The notes under the pieces are model-generated. The model worked only from the letters and a program-made list of their open reading frames with translations. It was not told the DNA's origin and ran no database searches. The translations under genes and the position numbers were made by a program. DNA of 64,000 bases from Achatina immaculata (taxonomy: Eukaryota; Mollusca; Gastropoda; Stylommatophora; Achatinidae), in the NCBI GenBank assembly GCA_009760885.1, contig CM019703.1:13562459-13626458 (forward strand), written 5' to 3'. Every line of letters starts with the position of its first letter. The stretch's first letter is position 1. Below are positions 10,755-20,907 of the stretch, one piece after another.

Positions 10755-12010
10755 TAGATTGTCACCTGCCTCCTTACCTCCGTCAGTCTACGGGACATCC
10801 TTGGGCAAGGTGGAGTACCCTATAGCCCACCCCCAACCCCCTGGATCAGGGTGACGTGAAGCCATGGGAGCAGGTTTTGGATGGAATGAGAGAGCAGCCG
10901 ACAGATAATGTTGGTTATGGTCACCATTCTATGATGGTAGGCAGATGATCTCAATGTAGAGACAATAGCTACGATCACTGACTGGTACAGTCAATGCCAA
11001 GAAGGAAAGCAATGGTAAACTAACTTCTGGAAACATACCAAGAAACCCAAACAGCAATCATGGAAGGTCAAATAGGAAAATGATCTGGTGGTGAGTCCCC
11101 CAGGCCAGATAGATCGAATTTTAACACTGAGGAAGAGTGTGAGACAGAGGTCAGTACTAGTAATTATGATGACGGACAAAATCCTGACTGTGTTACTAAG
11201 GAAAACCCCTGCATCAAACTAAAAAGAAAAATAAGAGTAGGAACATGGAATGTGAGAAGTATGTAGGAACATGGAATGTAAGAAGTATGTATGAGGGAAA
11301 GTATCAAATAATAAGTGACGAGATGAAAAGAACGGGGATACACATTTTGGGAATCTGCGAACATCGATGGAAAGGATCAGAACACTTCAAGAGCGAGAAT
11401 GATAATATCTTTATATACTCTAGTGGAGAATTGGATGGAAAGAATGGAATGGGTTTTTACTTGGACAAATTAACATCAAAAGCATTGCTAGGTTACAATC
11501 CAGTAAGTGATAGAATCCTCACAATAAGACTTAAGGACACTTATAGAAAGGGTGTCTGAGTGGCGAAGTGGTTAGTGCAGTGGTCTCTCATGGCGAAGGT
11601 CTGGGTTCGAATCCGGCCGGAGGCACCCCAGTCACCCAGCTGTAGAAATGGGTACCTGACTTCTTCTGGAGTTGGGGAAGGAAAGGCAGCCAGGCGTGAT
11701 ACTGACCATATCACCCTCTAGTGTGCTGACAGGTCAAGGAAAATATGGGCACTAACACCATATCCCTATGTGCCTCTAAGACATGACAGGGTTACCTTTT
11801 TTTTACACTCATAGAAATGTAACAATCATTCAGATATATGCACCTACATCAGCAGCAGAAGAAGAGGAAGGAGAAGACTTTTATAACACACTGCAAACGA
11901 CGATAGACCGGGTACGGAAAAATGATATTGTATTAATAATGAGGGATTTTAATGCAAAGATTGGTACAAGAAGAGCAGAAGACGAAGGACATGCTGTGGG
12001 GGAAATCTAG
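10755..12010 (+). mobile_element. RTE retrotransposon 5' region and endonuclease, split by a SINE
   Basis: A non-coding 5' region (10755-11230) leads into the canonical APE-endonuclease start RVGTWNVRSM (with a short duplication of 'ggaacatggaatgt' at 11240-11285), then ICEHRWKG, GMGFYLDKLTSKALLGYNPV and SDRILTIRLKDTYRK. It is interrupted at 11550-11804 by a tRNA-SINE and resumes with NVTIIQIYAPTSAAEEEEGE and IMRDFNAKIG before a stop at 12008. The same 5' region reappears inverted at 49291-49526. No RT follows, so the copy is 3'-truncated or rearranged. Confidence 0.85.
11550..11804 (+). mobile_element. tRNA-derived SINE (255 bp) with 13-bp target-site duplication
   Basis: Flanked by acacttatagaaa (11537-11549) and acactcatagaaa (11805-11817). 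The head is tRNA-like: A box tggcgaagtggttag, B box ggttcgaatcc (a perfect consensus), closed by gggtgtctg...ggaggcacc. The body contains 'cccagctgtagaaatggg' and 'ttcttctggagttgggg', and the 3' end is 'gggttacc' plus T8. It interrupts the RTE endonuclease frame exactly and the flanking frame resumes after the duplication. Confidence 0.9.
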
Positions 12011-12519
12011 CATAGCATACTGGATTACGATGTGAAAATACATATAGTGACACAGAATTTATGTAACTGCACTAATCACTGGATTACAGTGCTGTTTCAC
12101 TGTTAGTCTGTTCATACAACATATTCAAACTCCCTCTAACCTCCCTCTACACTTTTCCTTTCATCCTTTATTTGTATCTACGTGACGACAAACTGGTGAG
12201 ACAACCGGTCAACCAACACAGGACAGCCAGGGGACGCTGATAGACAAGTTGAGGAGGGTGGGTGGGGGGATCTGAGCACATATGGAAGTATCCGGAGTTC
12301 AATGATGATGACCCAGACCTTAAACCATAAACCATCTACGTGACGGCGAAGTGCCAATGCTTTTTGAGTACACATTTCTCATCCAGAAAACATGGGTTCG
12401 GATCACGGTAAGGTCCAGGGTTTTTACCCCTGGCGGAGGCAACATTAAAGAAAGAAAAACTTGCAGACTCTCTGGCCACTGCCCTTCTTCCCCCCCCCCC
12501 CCCCCGGGTAAGCGGCTGT

Positions 12520-12905
12520 TAATCAGTTAGTCCCAGAATATACCCTTCCCTAGTAGACACCCGGGGCGCGGACTGTCCGATTTTGCAACTAGCTACCCAC
12601 AGCTGACATGCTAACATCAGAGTTGGCCGAATCATAGCTGACCAAGACCCCGTCTCACCTCTCCGCTGGTAGCCCCTTAGTAACAGGCCTAGCCTGGTTA
12701 ACATGTTCACGGATCGCCATAGTAGGTCCCTAGGGCAGTGGAGTCTGTTAAAAGTAATATTGCACAGCCCCTCTTTCTTAACCCCACTCAGATACCCATT
12801 AAAAATAGGGATCATAACCCCGCTCCCAAGCAGTGCCTCAACATCTCCACAGCATCGGCTGTCAAAAACACCAGCTCACACTTCAAGGGGAATAGAAGAC
12901 AAAAC
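12520..12905 (+). repeat. GAA-tailed interspersed repeat, copy 2
   Basis: Forward copy: 'agctgacatgctaacatcag', 'gaccaagaccccgtctcacc', 'aggcctagcctggttaac', 'ggatcgccatag', 'gtggagtctgtt', 'ctcaacatctccacagcatc' and a degenerate 3' end (gaatagaagacaaaacaagac) where (GAA)n is expected. A preceding C-rich run lies at 12491-12506. Confidence 0.65.
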
Positions 12906-13164
12906 AAGACAAGACAACCAACAGACAAACTAGTATATTACGCTGTGACTGCCAGTTGTATTTTTTTTTTCATTATACGCCCACCAATTTTTCTAACTTC
13001 TCTGTGGTTCTTGATATTTCTACTGATGTCGGTTGATTTTCTCTTATTGTGCCACGTTGTTGTTCCGTTGTGATGTTCCCCCCCCCCCCCATACCAACAT
13101 TTTTTCCCTTTTCCCCATTGAGTTTTCATTTTATTGTTCTTTGTCACTTTTTCTAGTGATTGTT

Positions 13165-13520
13165 ATGGTTTGTATTATGTTTTCATGTGATTGCCAAGTT
13201 CTCTGTCATGTTTTCCTGTGATTACCAAGTTCTCTGTCATGTTTTCCTGTGATTGTCAAGTTCTCTGTCGTGTTTTATTGTGATTACCAAATTCTCTGTC
13301 ATGTTTTCCTGTGATTGTCAAGTTCTCTGTCATGTTTTTCTGTGATTGCCAGGTTCTCGGTCATGTTTTTCTGTGATTGCCAAGTTCTCTGTCATGTTTT
13401 CCTGCGATTGTTAAGTTCTCTATCTTATTTTGTAGAGATTGTTTTCTATCAAGGTTTCCTGCGATTGTTATGTTCTCTGTTTTATTTTCTAGAGATTGTC
13501 AACATTTCTATCATGGTTTC
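13165..13520. repeat. Minisatellite, about 31-bp unit
   Basis: About eleven copies of 'gttttcctgtgattgccaag' plus 'ttctctgtcat', decaying toward the right. T-rich on the + strand. Confidence 0.88.
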
Positions 13521-13659
13521 CTAATTGTTTTAACTATTTTTCATTGTTGTAAAAATTGTGTGAGATCTTTCTTTTTGCTTGATCACGGTATCCGCTGCAT
13601 TTGTCTCCTAAACCACATTTCCTTTTTTTTCCTATTTTTTTCTGATGTACAAGCCTCGC

Positions 13660-14412
13660 AAGCATAGGGAAGTACTGATCTATAAAGAAGTTCCACATTC
13701 CTTATTTATGTATGTACTGATCTACACGGAAGTCCCAAAGCCACAAAGAAGTACTGATCGATAAAGAAGTCTACAAACATAGGAAAGTACTGATCTATAA
13801 TTATGTCCCACAAGCCTACAAAAGTACCGATCTATACAGAACCCTCACAAGCATATAGAAGTACTGATCTATAAAAATCACACAGTCATAGAGAAGTACT
13901 GATCTGTATAAAATCCCGCAACCATACAGAAGTACTGACCGATACAAAATCTCACAAGCACAGAGAAGTACTGATATATACAAAATCTCACAAGCATAGA
14001 GAAGTACTGATAAATACAAAATCTCACAAACATACAGAAGTGCTGATAATACAAAATCTCACAAGCATACAGAATGTCTGATATATACAAAATCTCACAA
14101 ACATACAGAAGTGCTAATATATACAGAATTCCTACAGGCACAGAGAATACTGATATATACAAAATCTCACAAACATACAGAAGTGCTAATATATACAGAA
14201 TTCCTACAGGCACAGAGAAGTGCTGATATATACAGAATTCCTACAGGCACAGAGAAGTGCTGATATATACAGAATTCCTACAGGCACAGAGAAGTGCTAA
14301 TATATACAGAATTCCTACAGGTACAGAGAAATGCTAATATATACAGAATTCCTACAGGCACAGAGAAGTGCTGATATATACAGAATTCCTACAGGCACAG
14401 AGAATTACTGAT
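13660..14412. repeat. Minisatellite, about 36-bp unit, some 20 copies
   Basis: Two related subtypes: 'aagtactgatctatacaaaa' plus 'tctcacaagcatacag' on the left, 'tgctgatatatacagaattc' plus 'ctacaggcacagagaa' on the right. The right half is more homogeneous, as expected of recent local expansion. Confidence 0.9.
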
Positions 14413-14518
14413 CTACAAAATGAACAAAAAAAAACAAGTAAACCAGTCTTTTCGATTAGCCACTAATTTTACTGAATTGTATTCTGAAGAGAAGTTCACA
14501 TACATTCACAATCTTCAT

Positions 14519-14520
<2 letters not shown>

Positions 14521-14572
<52 letters not shown>
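14521..14572. repeat. (CT)n microsatellite
   Basis: About 26 pure dinucleotides. Confidence 0.95.
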
Positions 14573-14576
<4 letters not shown>

Positions 14577-15080
14577 TCGTCGTAAATAGGCCATACATCC
14601 ATAAACGATCTGTTAGTCCACAACCATTTATTCCCAGAAACACGCAGCCATAACAAGTAGAAAAACATGAGCAGCAAAACAGTTCTGTTCTACTCTTGAT
14701 ACAGAACGGGTTTCGTCGAGTGCCCAACAGTTTTCTATAATCTAACCTGTAACTGGACTAGCCAAAATACCAGATATGACAAGTAGCGGAATTGCTGGTA
14801 TAATAACTTTGATATGTTTTTCTTTCCATAAATTTGCGGTGCATAATTCGGTACTGAACCGAAGGTAGCAGTTTATGGAAAAGCGCAGATTACAGGATTG
14901 TCGTATTTTGCGTTTACTGGTCGCGTTTCGTTTATTATTAAGAGTGCTACATAAATGAATGTGTTTACAAGTCGCCGGCACAGACACACCTGCCTGTCTA
15001 GGCCATGGTTCCAAACCTCAGGCAGCGATCCAGACTAGAGTCGCAGACGGTCTGAGGTAGGTTATAGAGAGATTAATGGC

Positions 15081-15222
15081 AAATTTACGTCATGTTAAAG
15101 GCACAAGGGATACACATTGAAGGAAGCAGTGAATAAATCCAAGAACAGGGATGACTGTAGAGCCTTTATCCGTGGCCTATGCTCTCAGGGGAGTGACAGG
15201 CGATGATGATGATGATGATGAA
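15081..15222 (+). mobile_element. RTE-like 3' end, family C, with (GAT)n tail
   Basis: Closely matches 18544-18665: both contain 'agaacagggatgactg' and 'tccgtggcct', then 'cgatgatgatgatgatgatg'. In the 18.5-kb copy this reads NRDDWRAFVRGLCSQGSER and a stop, the usual LINE C-terminus. Here only the last codons survive, with stops. Confidence 0.6.
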
Positions 15223-15526
15223 AGGCACTGAAACAGTGTTAGGTAATTTTTGTTCGAATCTCAGTGTTTTTAAATATCTTTTTTTGTCTGGTTTGTGGAT
15301 CACTTAACATTGATGGTTTAAGATCGCGGGTCACCTATCATTTTTGGTTTAGGGTTGCGCTCTAAAAAAAAAGTTGGTAACCATTGCTCTATGGTTCTCT
15401 TCGCATCCTGTTCCTAGTTTATTCCTCTAACCTGACTTTTTTTTTTCGCTCGAAAAGACGGTTCTGAAGTAGGCAGATATCAGCTGTTTTGGGGTTATGC
15501 AGAGAATCAACTTGCTGAATAGCTCT

Positions 15527-15815
15527 TCTTCTTCTTCTTCTGCGTTCAAGGTTGTTGGTCACATCAGATCCTGATCCCTGTCGACATGGCAAAGTCTGCA
15601 GTTCTCTCCAGATCCTGATAGGAGCCCCAAAGCTTTTTGCCTCAAGTTTGTGTCTCCTCCTACCATATGTCTCGCCTCAGGTCCGCATGATTTGGGCACT
15701 CTTCTAGAAGTCTGGACTCCACTGCCACACGGACACTCCTCTGTGTGAGACATTTTGAGTCGATGTAGGTTGCTGAGTGTATCAATGCTGCCTTCTTCCG
15801 TCTGCGGTGTCAATT
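15527..15815 (-). mobile_element. I/Jockey-like LINE 3' end with C-terminal knuckle
   Basis: Minus strand encodes SNLHRLKMSHTEECPCGSGV and a downstream Cys-rich end, the CCHC-like terminus following RNase H in I-group elements, then (GAA)n (the complement of ttcttcttcttcttc at 15526-15541). Truncated at the 5' side and frameshifted. Confidence 0.5.
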
Positions 15816-16081
15816 CTTTTCAAGGCGAGGTAATTCAATCTACTGATGGATTCCATTGGTTGCTGTGTTATGAAGGAGGTCTCCGCATTAGAACAAATGA
15901 GAACAAGGTCACTGTCTTCTTCTAAGTGTCGCTGATGACATTTGACAAAATGGTGCTCTGGAAAACATCTGGGAAAACTGTTCATCTTTATAGAAGTTTA
16001 ATAAACCTCGATCGAATTATCTATATATTTGACTCCAAAAGCACGTTTCAGCATTGCAAAATAATGCATTTAAGAAGGGAA

Positions 16082-16082
16082 C

Positions 16083-16125
<43 letters not shown>

Positions 16126-16133
16126 TATATATA
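16082..16133. repeat. (AT)n microsatellite
   Basis: Two runs of TA dinucleotides immediately upstream of a LINE fragment, which may have inserted into or created it. Confidence 0.9.
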
Positions 16134-16136
16134 AAT

Positions 16137-16820
16137 GTTCAATATGAAAATTCCCCTTAATCAAAATGGAAAAATACACATAGAAGGGACAGATATTGAA
16201 GAAGTCAATCAATCTGCATACCTTGGCAGCTACTTAGATCAGGATGGTGACACTAGAAAGGAAGTTAGAATCAGAATTGCAAAAGCAGCATCGATCTTCA
16301 AGAATCTTGAGAACATATGGCACTCAAAAGTTATAAGCACAAAAACCAAGTTAAGACTGTTCAATTCAATTGTAATATCCACCCTCATTTATGCATGCGA
16401 AAGCTGGAAAAGAACTAAAGAAATAGACAAGAAATTAGACTCTTTTGAAAACAAATGCCTAAGGAAAATACTCGCCATCAAGTGGAACGAATTCAAGAAC
16501 AATGCAGAGATAAGACAGATGACTGAACAACAACCAGTCTCATGGGTGATCAGGAAAAGGAGATGGACATATGTTGGTCACTTGATGAGAGGAAATGATC
16601 AGAGAATCCCAGAACAAGCTATCAGGTGGAACACAACAGGCCGAAGAAAAAGGGGCATACCGCGTGAAAATCTGAAGAGGACATTGTTAAGAGAGGCCAA
16701 ATTAACAGGCATAAAATCCTGTGATGAGGTTGAAAGACTCGCCGAAGACAGGAAAAATTGGCGAACTACTTTGCGAGCCCTGTGTGACGTTTAACGGCAC
16801 GGGAAGGATATAAGATATAA
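16137..16820 (+). mobile_element. LINE family E (RTE/CR1-like) 3' end, RT C-terminal region
   Basis: One open frame to a stop at 16792: [82 protein letters not shown] and RKNWRTTLRALCDV. These are the post-catalytic RT blocks of an RTE-like LINE. The 3' end is 'acggcacgggaaggatataag' followed by 'ataagataagata'. Related pieces are at 19788-19856, 39217-39361 and 50155-50655. The 660-bp undamaged frame suggests a young insert. Confidence 0.8.
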
Positions 16821-17222
16821 GATAAGATACTCAAAGCCCCAGGAATAAAATGAGCGCGTAATCTCTAAAGAGGCTGAGCATTATTCTGGGACTACTTGTG
16901 AGTACTTGAATGTCCTCTGATTTAAAATAGAAGTTTAATGTTTACAATGTTTACATATGGTTAGATATGTTTCAAAATATCAATGGCAATTTTAACGCTG
17001 GAACTGGGTCAAGGATTAATGAAACTTCGGATCAGCAAGAGCTACATAGTAAACTTGCTGGAGAATCAGTCATCCTTCACTGCGGACAATGGATAAAAAT
17101 TGTTGCGTTACATACGTTTCGTAATATTCATATAAACATCTTTAAAAGAAAACGTGCATGTAACACAGAAAACTTATGCGCGCGTGTGTTAATTTGCTGG
17201 TGTCTTGCAACTCTCAAACATC

Positions 17223-17352
17223 GTCTGTGGTTCTTAAAGTTTGTCGTATGTGGTTCTTAAAGTTTGTCGTATGTGGTTCTTAAAGTTTGTCGTATGTGGT
17301 TCTTAAAGTTTGTCGTATGTGGTTCTTAAAGTTTGTCGTATGTGGTTCCTAC
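17223..17352. repeat. Minisatellite, 24-bp unit, about 6 copies
   Basis: Nearly perfect copies of 'gtatgtggttcttaaagttt' plus 'gtc'. High identity implies recent expansion or active homogenisation. Confidence 0.9.
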
Positions 17353-17504
17353 ATTATGCAAGCTTAGCCATAGCTCTGCTAGAAATGTATAAAAAAAAAT
17401 AACTGGAAATAACAGAGCTAGCGTGATTGAGTCATGTTTTACCAGGACAGTACATACATTACAGGCTGTACCGAACAGCACTGACGACCATGCTTCTCCA
17501 TCTT

Positions 17505-17695
17505 GTGCAGTCCTTCTTGTTTCTGGTCAGTTCAAATGTTTCCTCTCCCACGTGCGATTCTTCCTGTTTCTGCTCACTTCAAATGTTTCCTCTCCTACGT
17601 GTGATCCTTCCTGTTTCTGGTTAATTCAAATGTTTCCTCTCCCACGTGCGATTATTTCTGTTTCTGGTTAGTTCAAATGTTTCCTCTCCCACGCA
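17505..17695. repeat. Minisatellite, about 40-bp unit, 4 copies
   Basis: Copies of 'ttcctgtttctggtcagttc' plus 'aaatgtttcctctcccacgt'. Confidence 0.85.
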
Positions 17696-18454
17696 ACTTG
17701 CTCAGTCTGCTGAAATTTTTTTTTTCACTTGACCTTCCTTTCCTTTGCCGCCTGAATATCCCAGTCAAGTTCTCTTAACTTGTTGTCTTCTCCTGGTTTA
17801 TTTCAGTAATTTTGACTGTCTTTTTTTTTTGTATAGCTTTAACCAATTTTGAAGACAGCAAGTGAATGATGTTTGATGGTCGACTTCTTCTAAATGGAAT
17901 GGAAAAATGAAACTGTCTACCGTGATGTATTTGTCGTGTCGATTTTAGATGGAAGGTTGGTTTCCATTTCATCAAATCTTATGGCATAGGCTTTGTTTTT
18001 TTTTCGAGAACGGTGTGCCGCGAGGCGGTAGTGTTCCATTATATGCCTCCAACATTTTAAGAGTAAGAAACATTTTGACCAAATTACAGTAAAAGTTTTG
18101 CTTATTTCTATGATAAATACCTGCCAGGCAGAGAACACACAGTGGTTTAGCTATCAGGCTCGATCCAGTGCGAGGTGAAATAGCCAGAGATCTGGTACCC
18201 AGAGCGGCCACGTACTTCACATTGAAAAGAATGTCTTGTATAATAAAACTTCCATTAGCTCTTAGTTTTCTTTTTATTTCTCAGTGTATATACGAGAAAA
18301 AAAAATACGAGGTTAACTGTATGAGAGTCCAATTTACAGTGGTAAAGGGTGTCCTGGTACTCAGTTGGGATCGGTTTTTCAGCTTTCTTTCGGCTTCGAC
18401 TGCATAACATCATGCGCTCTGTTATCAGAGAAAACCCGACACCAGCATAGCAAG

Positions 18455-18700
18455 ACAGGCACTGACATGGGATCCTCAAGGAAATGGAAAACGAGGAAGA
18501 CCCTAGACTTACTTGGAGAAGAGAAATTATGACAGTGCTCAGAGACAAGGGATGCACATGGAAGGAAGCAGAGAATAATTCTGAGAACAGGGATGACTGG
18601 AGAGCCTTTGTCCGTGGCCTGTGCTCTCAAGGGAGTGAAAGGCGATGATGATGATGATGGTGATGATGGTGATGATGATGATGATGATGATGATGATAGT
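18455..18700 (+). mobile_element. RTE-like 3' end, family C, with (GAT)n tail
   Basis: A frame reads NEEDPRLTWRREIMTVLRDK, GCTWKEAENNSENRDDWRAF and VRGLCSQGSERR then a stop, the standard C-terminus of RTE-like LINEs. The tail (gatgatgatgatgg...) runs from about 18643 to 18700. 5'-truncated. Confidence 0.7.
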
Positions 18701-19787
18701 CCAGCATTAAGAACACAGGTGCGCCGCGACAGAAATCTGAGCTACTAAGTGTGCCACAGTTTTAAAAAATTTTGAAAACCATTGCCCCATAGCATGAGTT
18801 TATGAAGACATTATTCAGCTTTTCAGCACTAAACAGAACATCAGGCCCAGAAATCTCATTCAGTCAAGGTTTTTTTTTTTGCCATCACAATTTCTTTATC
18901 ATTTCTGCCCTGGACATTCCGTCATCTCTTTCTCCCTGGAACCGAAGAATTATGTCAAGCAGAATCTGGTGTGGGCTCCAAACATTTCCATAGCCTTTCC
19001 CCACCTTTATCACAGACGTCTTTTTCTTCTTTCGGATAAAATTCTAGATCTCTTTTGTTCTGGTCTCCCCTGATTTATAATAGAAGTAATTTCGGTTTTT
19101 ATCACTCGTGGATCGATCCCACCTCATCACTTTCCTCTGCAAGTAAATACAGATTTCTGAATTTCTTTGTTGTTTTTTTTTTACTTTCCAAGGCATGCAT
19201 GAAGTTTGTTTCGAAATTTCTGAAATAAAGTTTTAACATCTTCTTATTAAATAAGTCCATTATCATTAAATACATTCTTTTTATATTATATAATATGAGA
19301 TATTGAATTACTTGTGTGCAAATAACGAAAAATTCTTTTATTGAAAAAAAAACCAGAATATGTTTTCCTCTACTTTTCTTGTACTTTTCAGTGTTCTCTT
19401 ACTCGTAAGAGGACTAAACAGCGCTTGACTGCGATACCAGAAGAACACAAAACCGACAGGTCCGAGACAAAAGGATGACGTTCTTCAAGAACAACCCCAG
19501 GAGCCAGTATTCATACTCCACTTCAAAGCTGCCCCATATAGTGGCCACGTTCAGTGTTGTAGCACTGGCGCTGATAACACGTTCTGCTGATGGAACGCTA
19601 AGAGTAGGTAGGTCAAAGACATTCATCAACATAAACTTAGTTTTATCATTTGACACAAAGATGATAGATTGGATCCCCTCCCCCACCAATGCATGGACTT
19701 GTCCAGAGGGCAAAGATCATGACCTTAAGACTAAGTGTTAACTAACAAATATAAGGGTGTATTCCTGGGTGTTTATTTAAAGTTTAT

Positions 19788-19858
19788 TTAAAATTGGCGA
19801 ACTACTTTGCGAGCCCTATGTGACGTTTAACGGCACGGGAAGGATATAAGATAAGATA
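19788..19858 (+). mobile_element. LINE family E 3' terminus
   Basis: Reads 'ttggcgaactactttgcgag' through 'cggcacgggaaggatataag', matching 16759-16812 nearly base for base. It is a severely 5'-truncated copy of about 70 bp. Confidence 0.75.
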
Positions 19859-20104
19859 ATTAAAGTATAATGTAAAGAAAGACAACCCAGAAACAGAGTG
19901 AGAAACAACTGCGGTGGGAGAGAAACACAAAGTCCACGGGATAATGGCAAGAGTCCGGCCTTGCTCTTCAGTAATACAGACAGCTCTCTAGTCAAGACAT
20001 AGCAATGAACACAACTCTGTCATTAAGAATTAACGCTAGCACGGAAAGGGTGTCTAGGTCTTCAGGGAATTACTATACGCCGGTTCCAGGGAGAAAGTAT
20101 TATA

Positions 20105-20420
20105 CATATTTTAGTTTAACTGTCTGTCTGTCTGTCTGACTCTCTCCCTCTCCCCCCCCCCCCGAACCTTCAGGTGCCAAAGGGCCTTCCACAAACGCCT
20201 CTTCTTCTCCCTTTTTAACGCTCTTGCCCAGGTAAGCCATCTATAACTCAACATCCTCTCTGTTGTTGTTCTCCATGTTTCCTTTAGTCTGCCTGTATTC
20301 CTGTTTCCTGAGGTGTCCATTTCAGTGCCATTTTTGGTAATGAGTTACCAGCCACCCGGAGTGCATACCCCAGCCATCGCCAACGTCTTTCCTCAGTAGT
20401 CAAAGCCAGTGGCTTCATTT
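20105..20420 (-). mobile_element. LINE C-terminal fragment
   Basis: The minus strand encodes MDTSGNRNTGRLKETWRTTT and LTWARALKREKKRRLWKAL, like the 'GRPK.TWR...E......W' ends of RTE-type LINEs. C- and CT-rich sequence borders it at 20130-20162. The family is not determined. Confidence 0.4.
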
Positions 20421-20439
20421 GCATTTACTATCACAACTT

Positions 20440-20625
20440 CAGGCCTGAAATTGCTGTTCACCATCTCAAAGTCTCAAATTACTACATCCAGTATAAAAGT
20501 CGCTACATTCAAGTCTCAAATTACTACATCCGATCTAAAAGTCCCTACATTCAAGCCTCAAATTACTACATCCAAATCTAAAAGCCGCAACCGTCAAGCC
20601 TGAACTTCCTACATTCTAGTCTGAA
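20440..20625. repeat. Short minisatellite, about 33-bp unit
   Basis: Four to five degenerate copies of 'caaattactacatccagtct' plus 'aaaagtcgctacattcaag', lying about 150 bp upstream of the first visible iGluR exon. Confidence 0.75.
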
Positions 20626-20781
20626 GTAAAAAAAATTCTAGGTCGAAACCTGGTCACTCTAGCCGAATCCAAGTCTCGTCTTCCTCGACTTAAGTTCGAG
20701 TCGACCTAGTGGAAACTACAACTCCAGTAACGCGACGGTGTTTATTGTTACACTACTTCACTGCTGGCTTGTCTGTTTCAG

Positions 20782-20907
20782 GTGTCATCCCACTATGGAG
20801 TCCTGTGGTCAGCTCCGCACTAGAAGCCGGCAAATCAAATGTTACTATTCGGCTAGAAAATATCGAAGTGGCCCCCACAAGGACCGCATTCGACAAAATT
20901 GAAAAAA
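20782..20907 (+). CDS. iGluR exon 1 (first visible): amino-terminal domain
   Basis: Acceptor tgtttcag and donor A|gtaagt bound an open exon reading [16 protein letters not shown] and later [15 protein letters not shown]. It enters with the last two bases of a split codon, so a phase-1 upstream exon must exist outside what I can identify. It leaves in phase 1, and its final A completes a Thr codon with the first CT of the exon at 26539, which supports the join. An NVT sequon is present. The content fits the start of the LIVBP-like lobe of iGluRs but on its own is weakly diagnostic. Confidence 0.72.

Noticed and set aside
11550..11630. Possible functional tRNA gene
   Set aside because: It is the head of a 255-bp element with target-site duplications, so a SINE; acceptor pairing is imperfect.
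13816..14213. Minus-strand frames with repeated 'CEILYISVL' units
   Set aside because: Translation of the ~36-bp minisatellite at 13660-14412.
19475..19741. 88-residue frame considered as an upstream receptor exon
   Set aside because: Contains a short hydrophobic stretch but no amino-terminal-domain pattern, and no phase-1 donor before 20782 that I trust.
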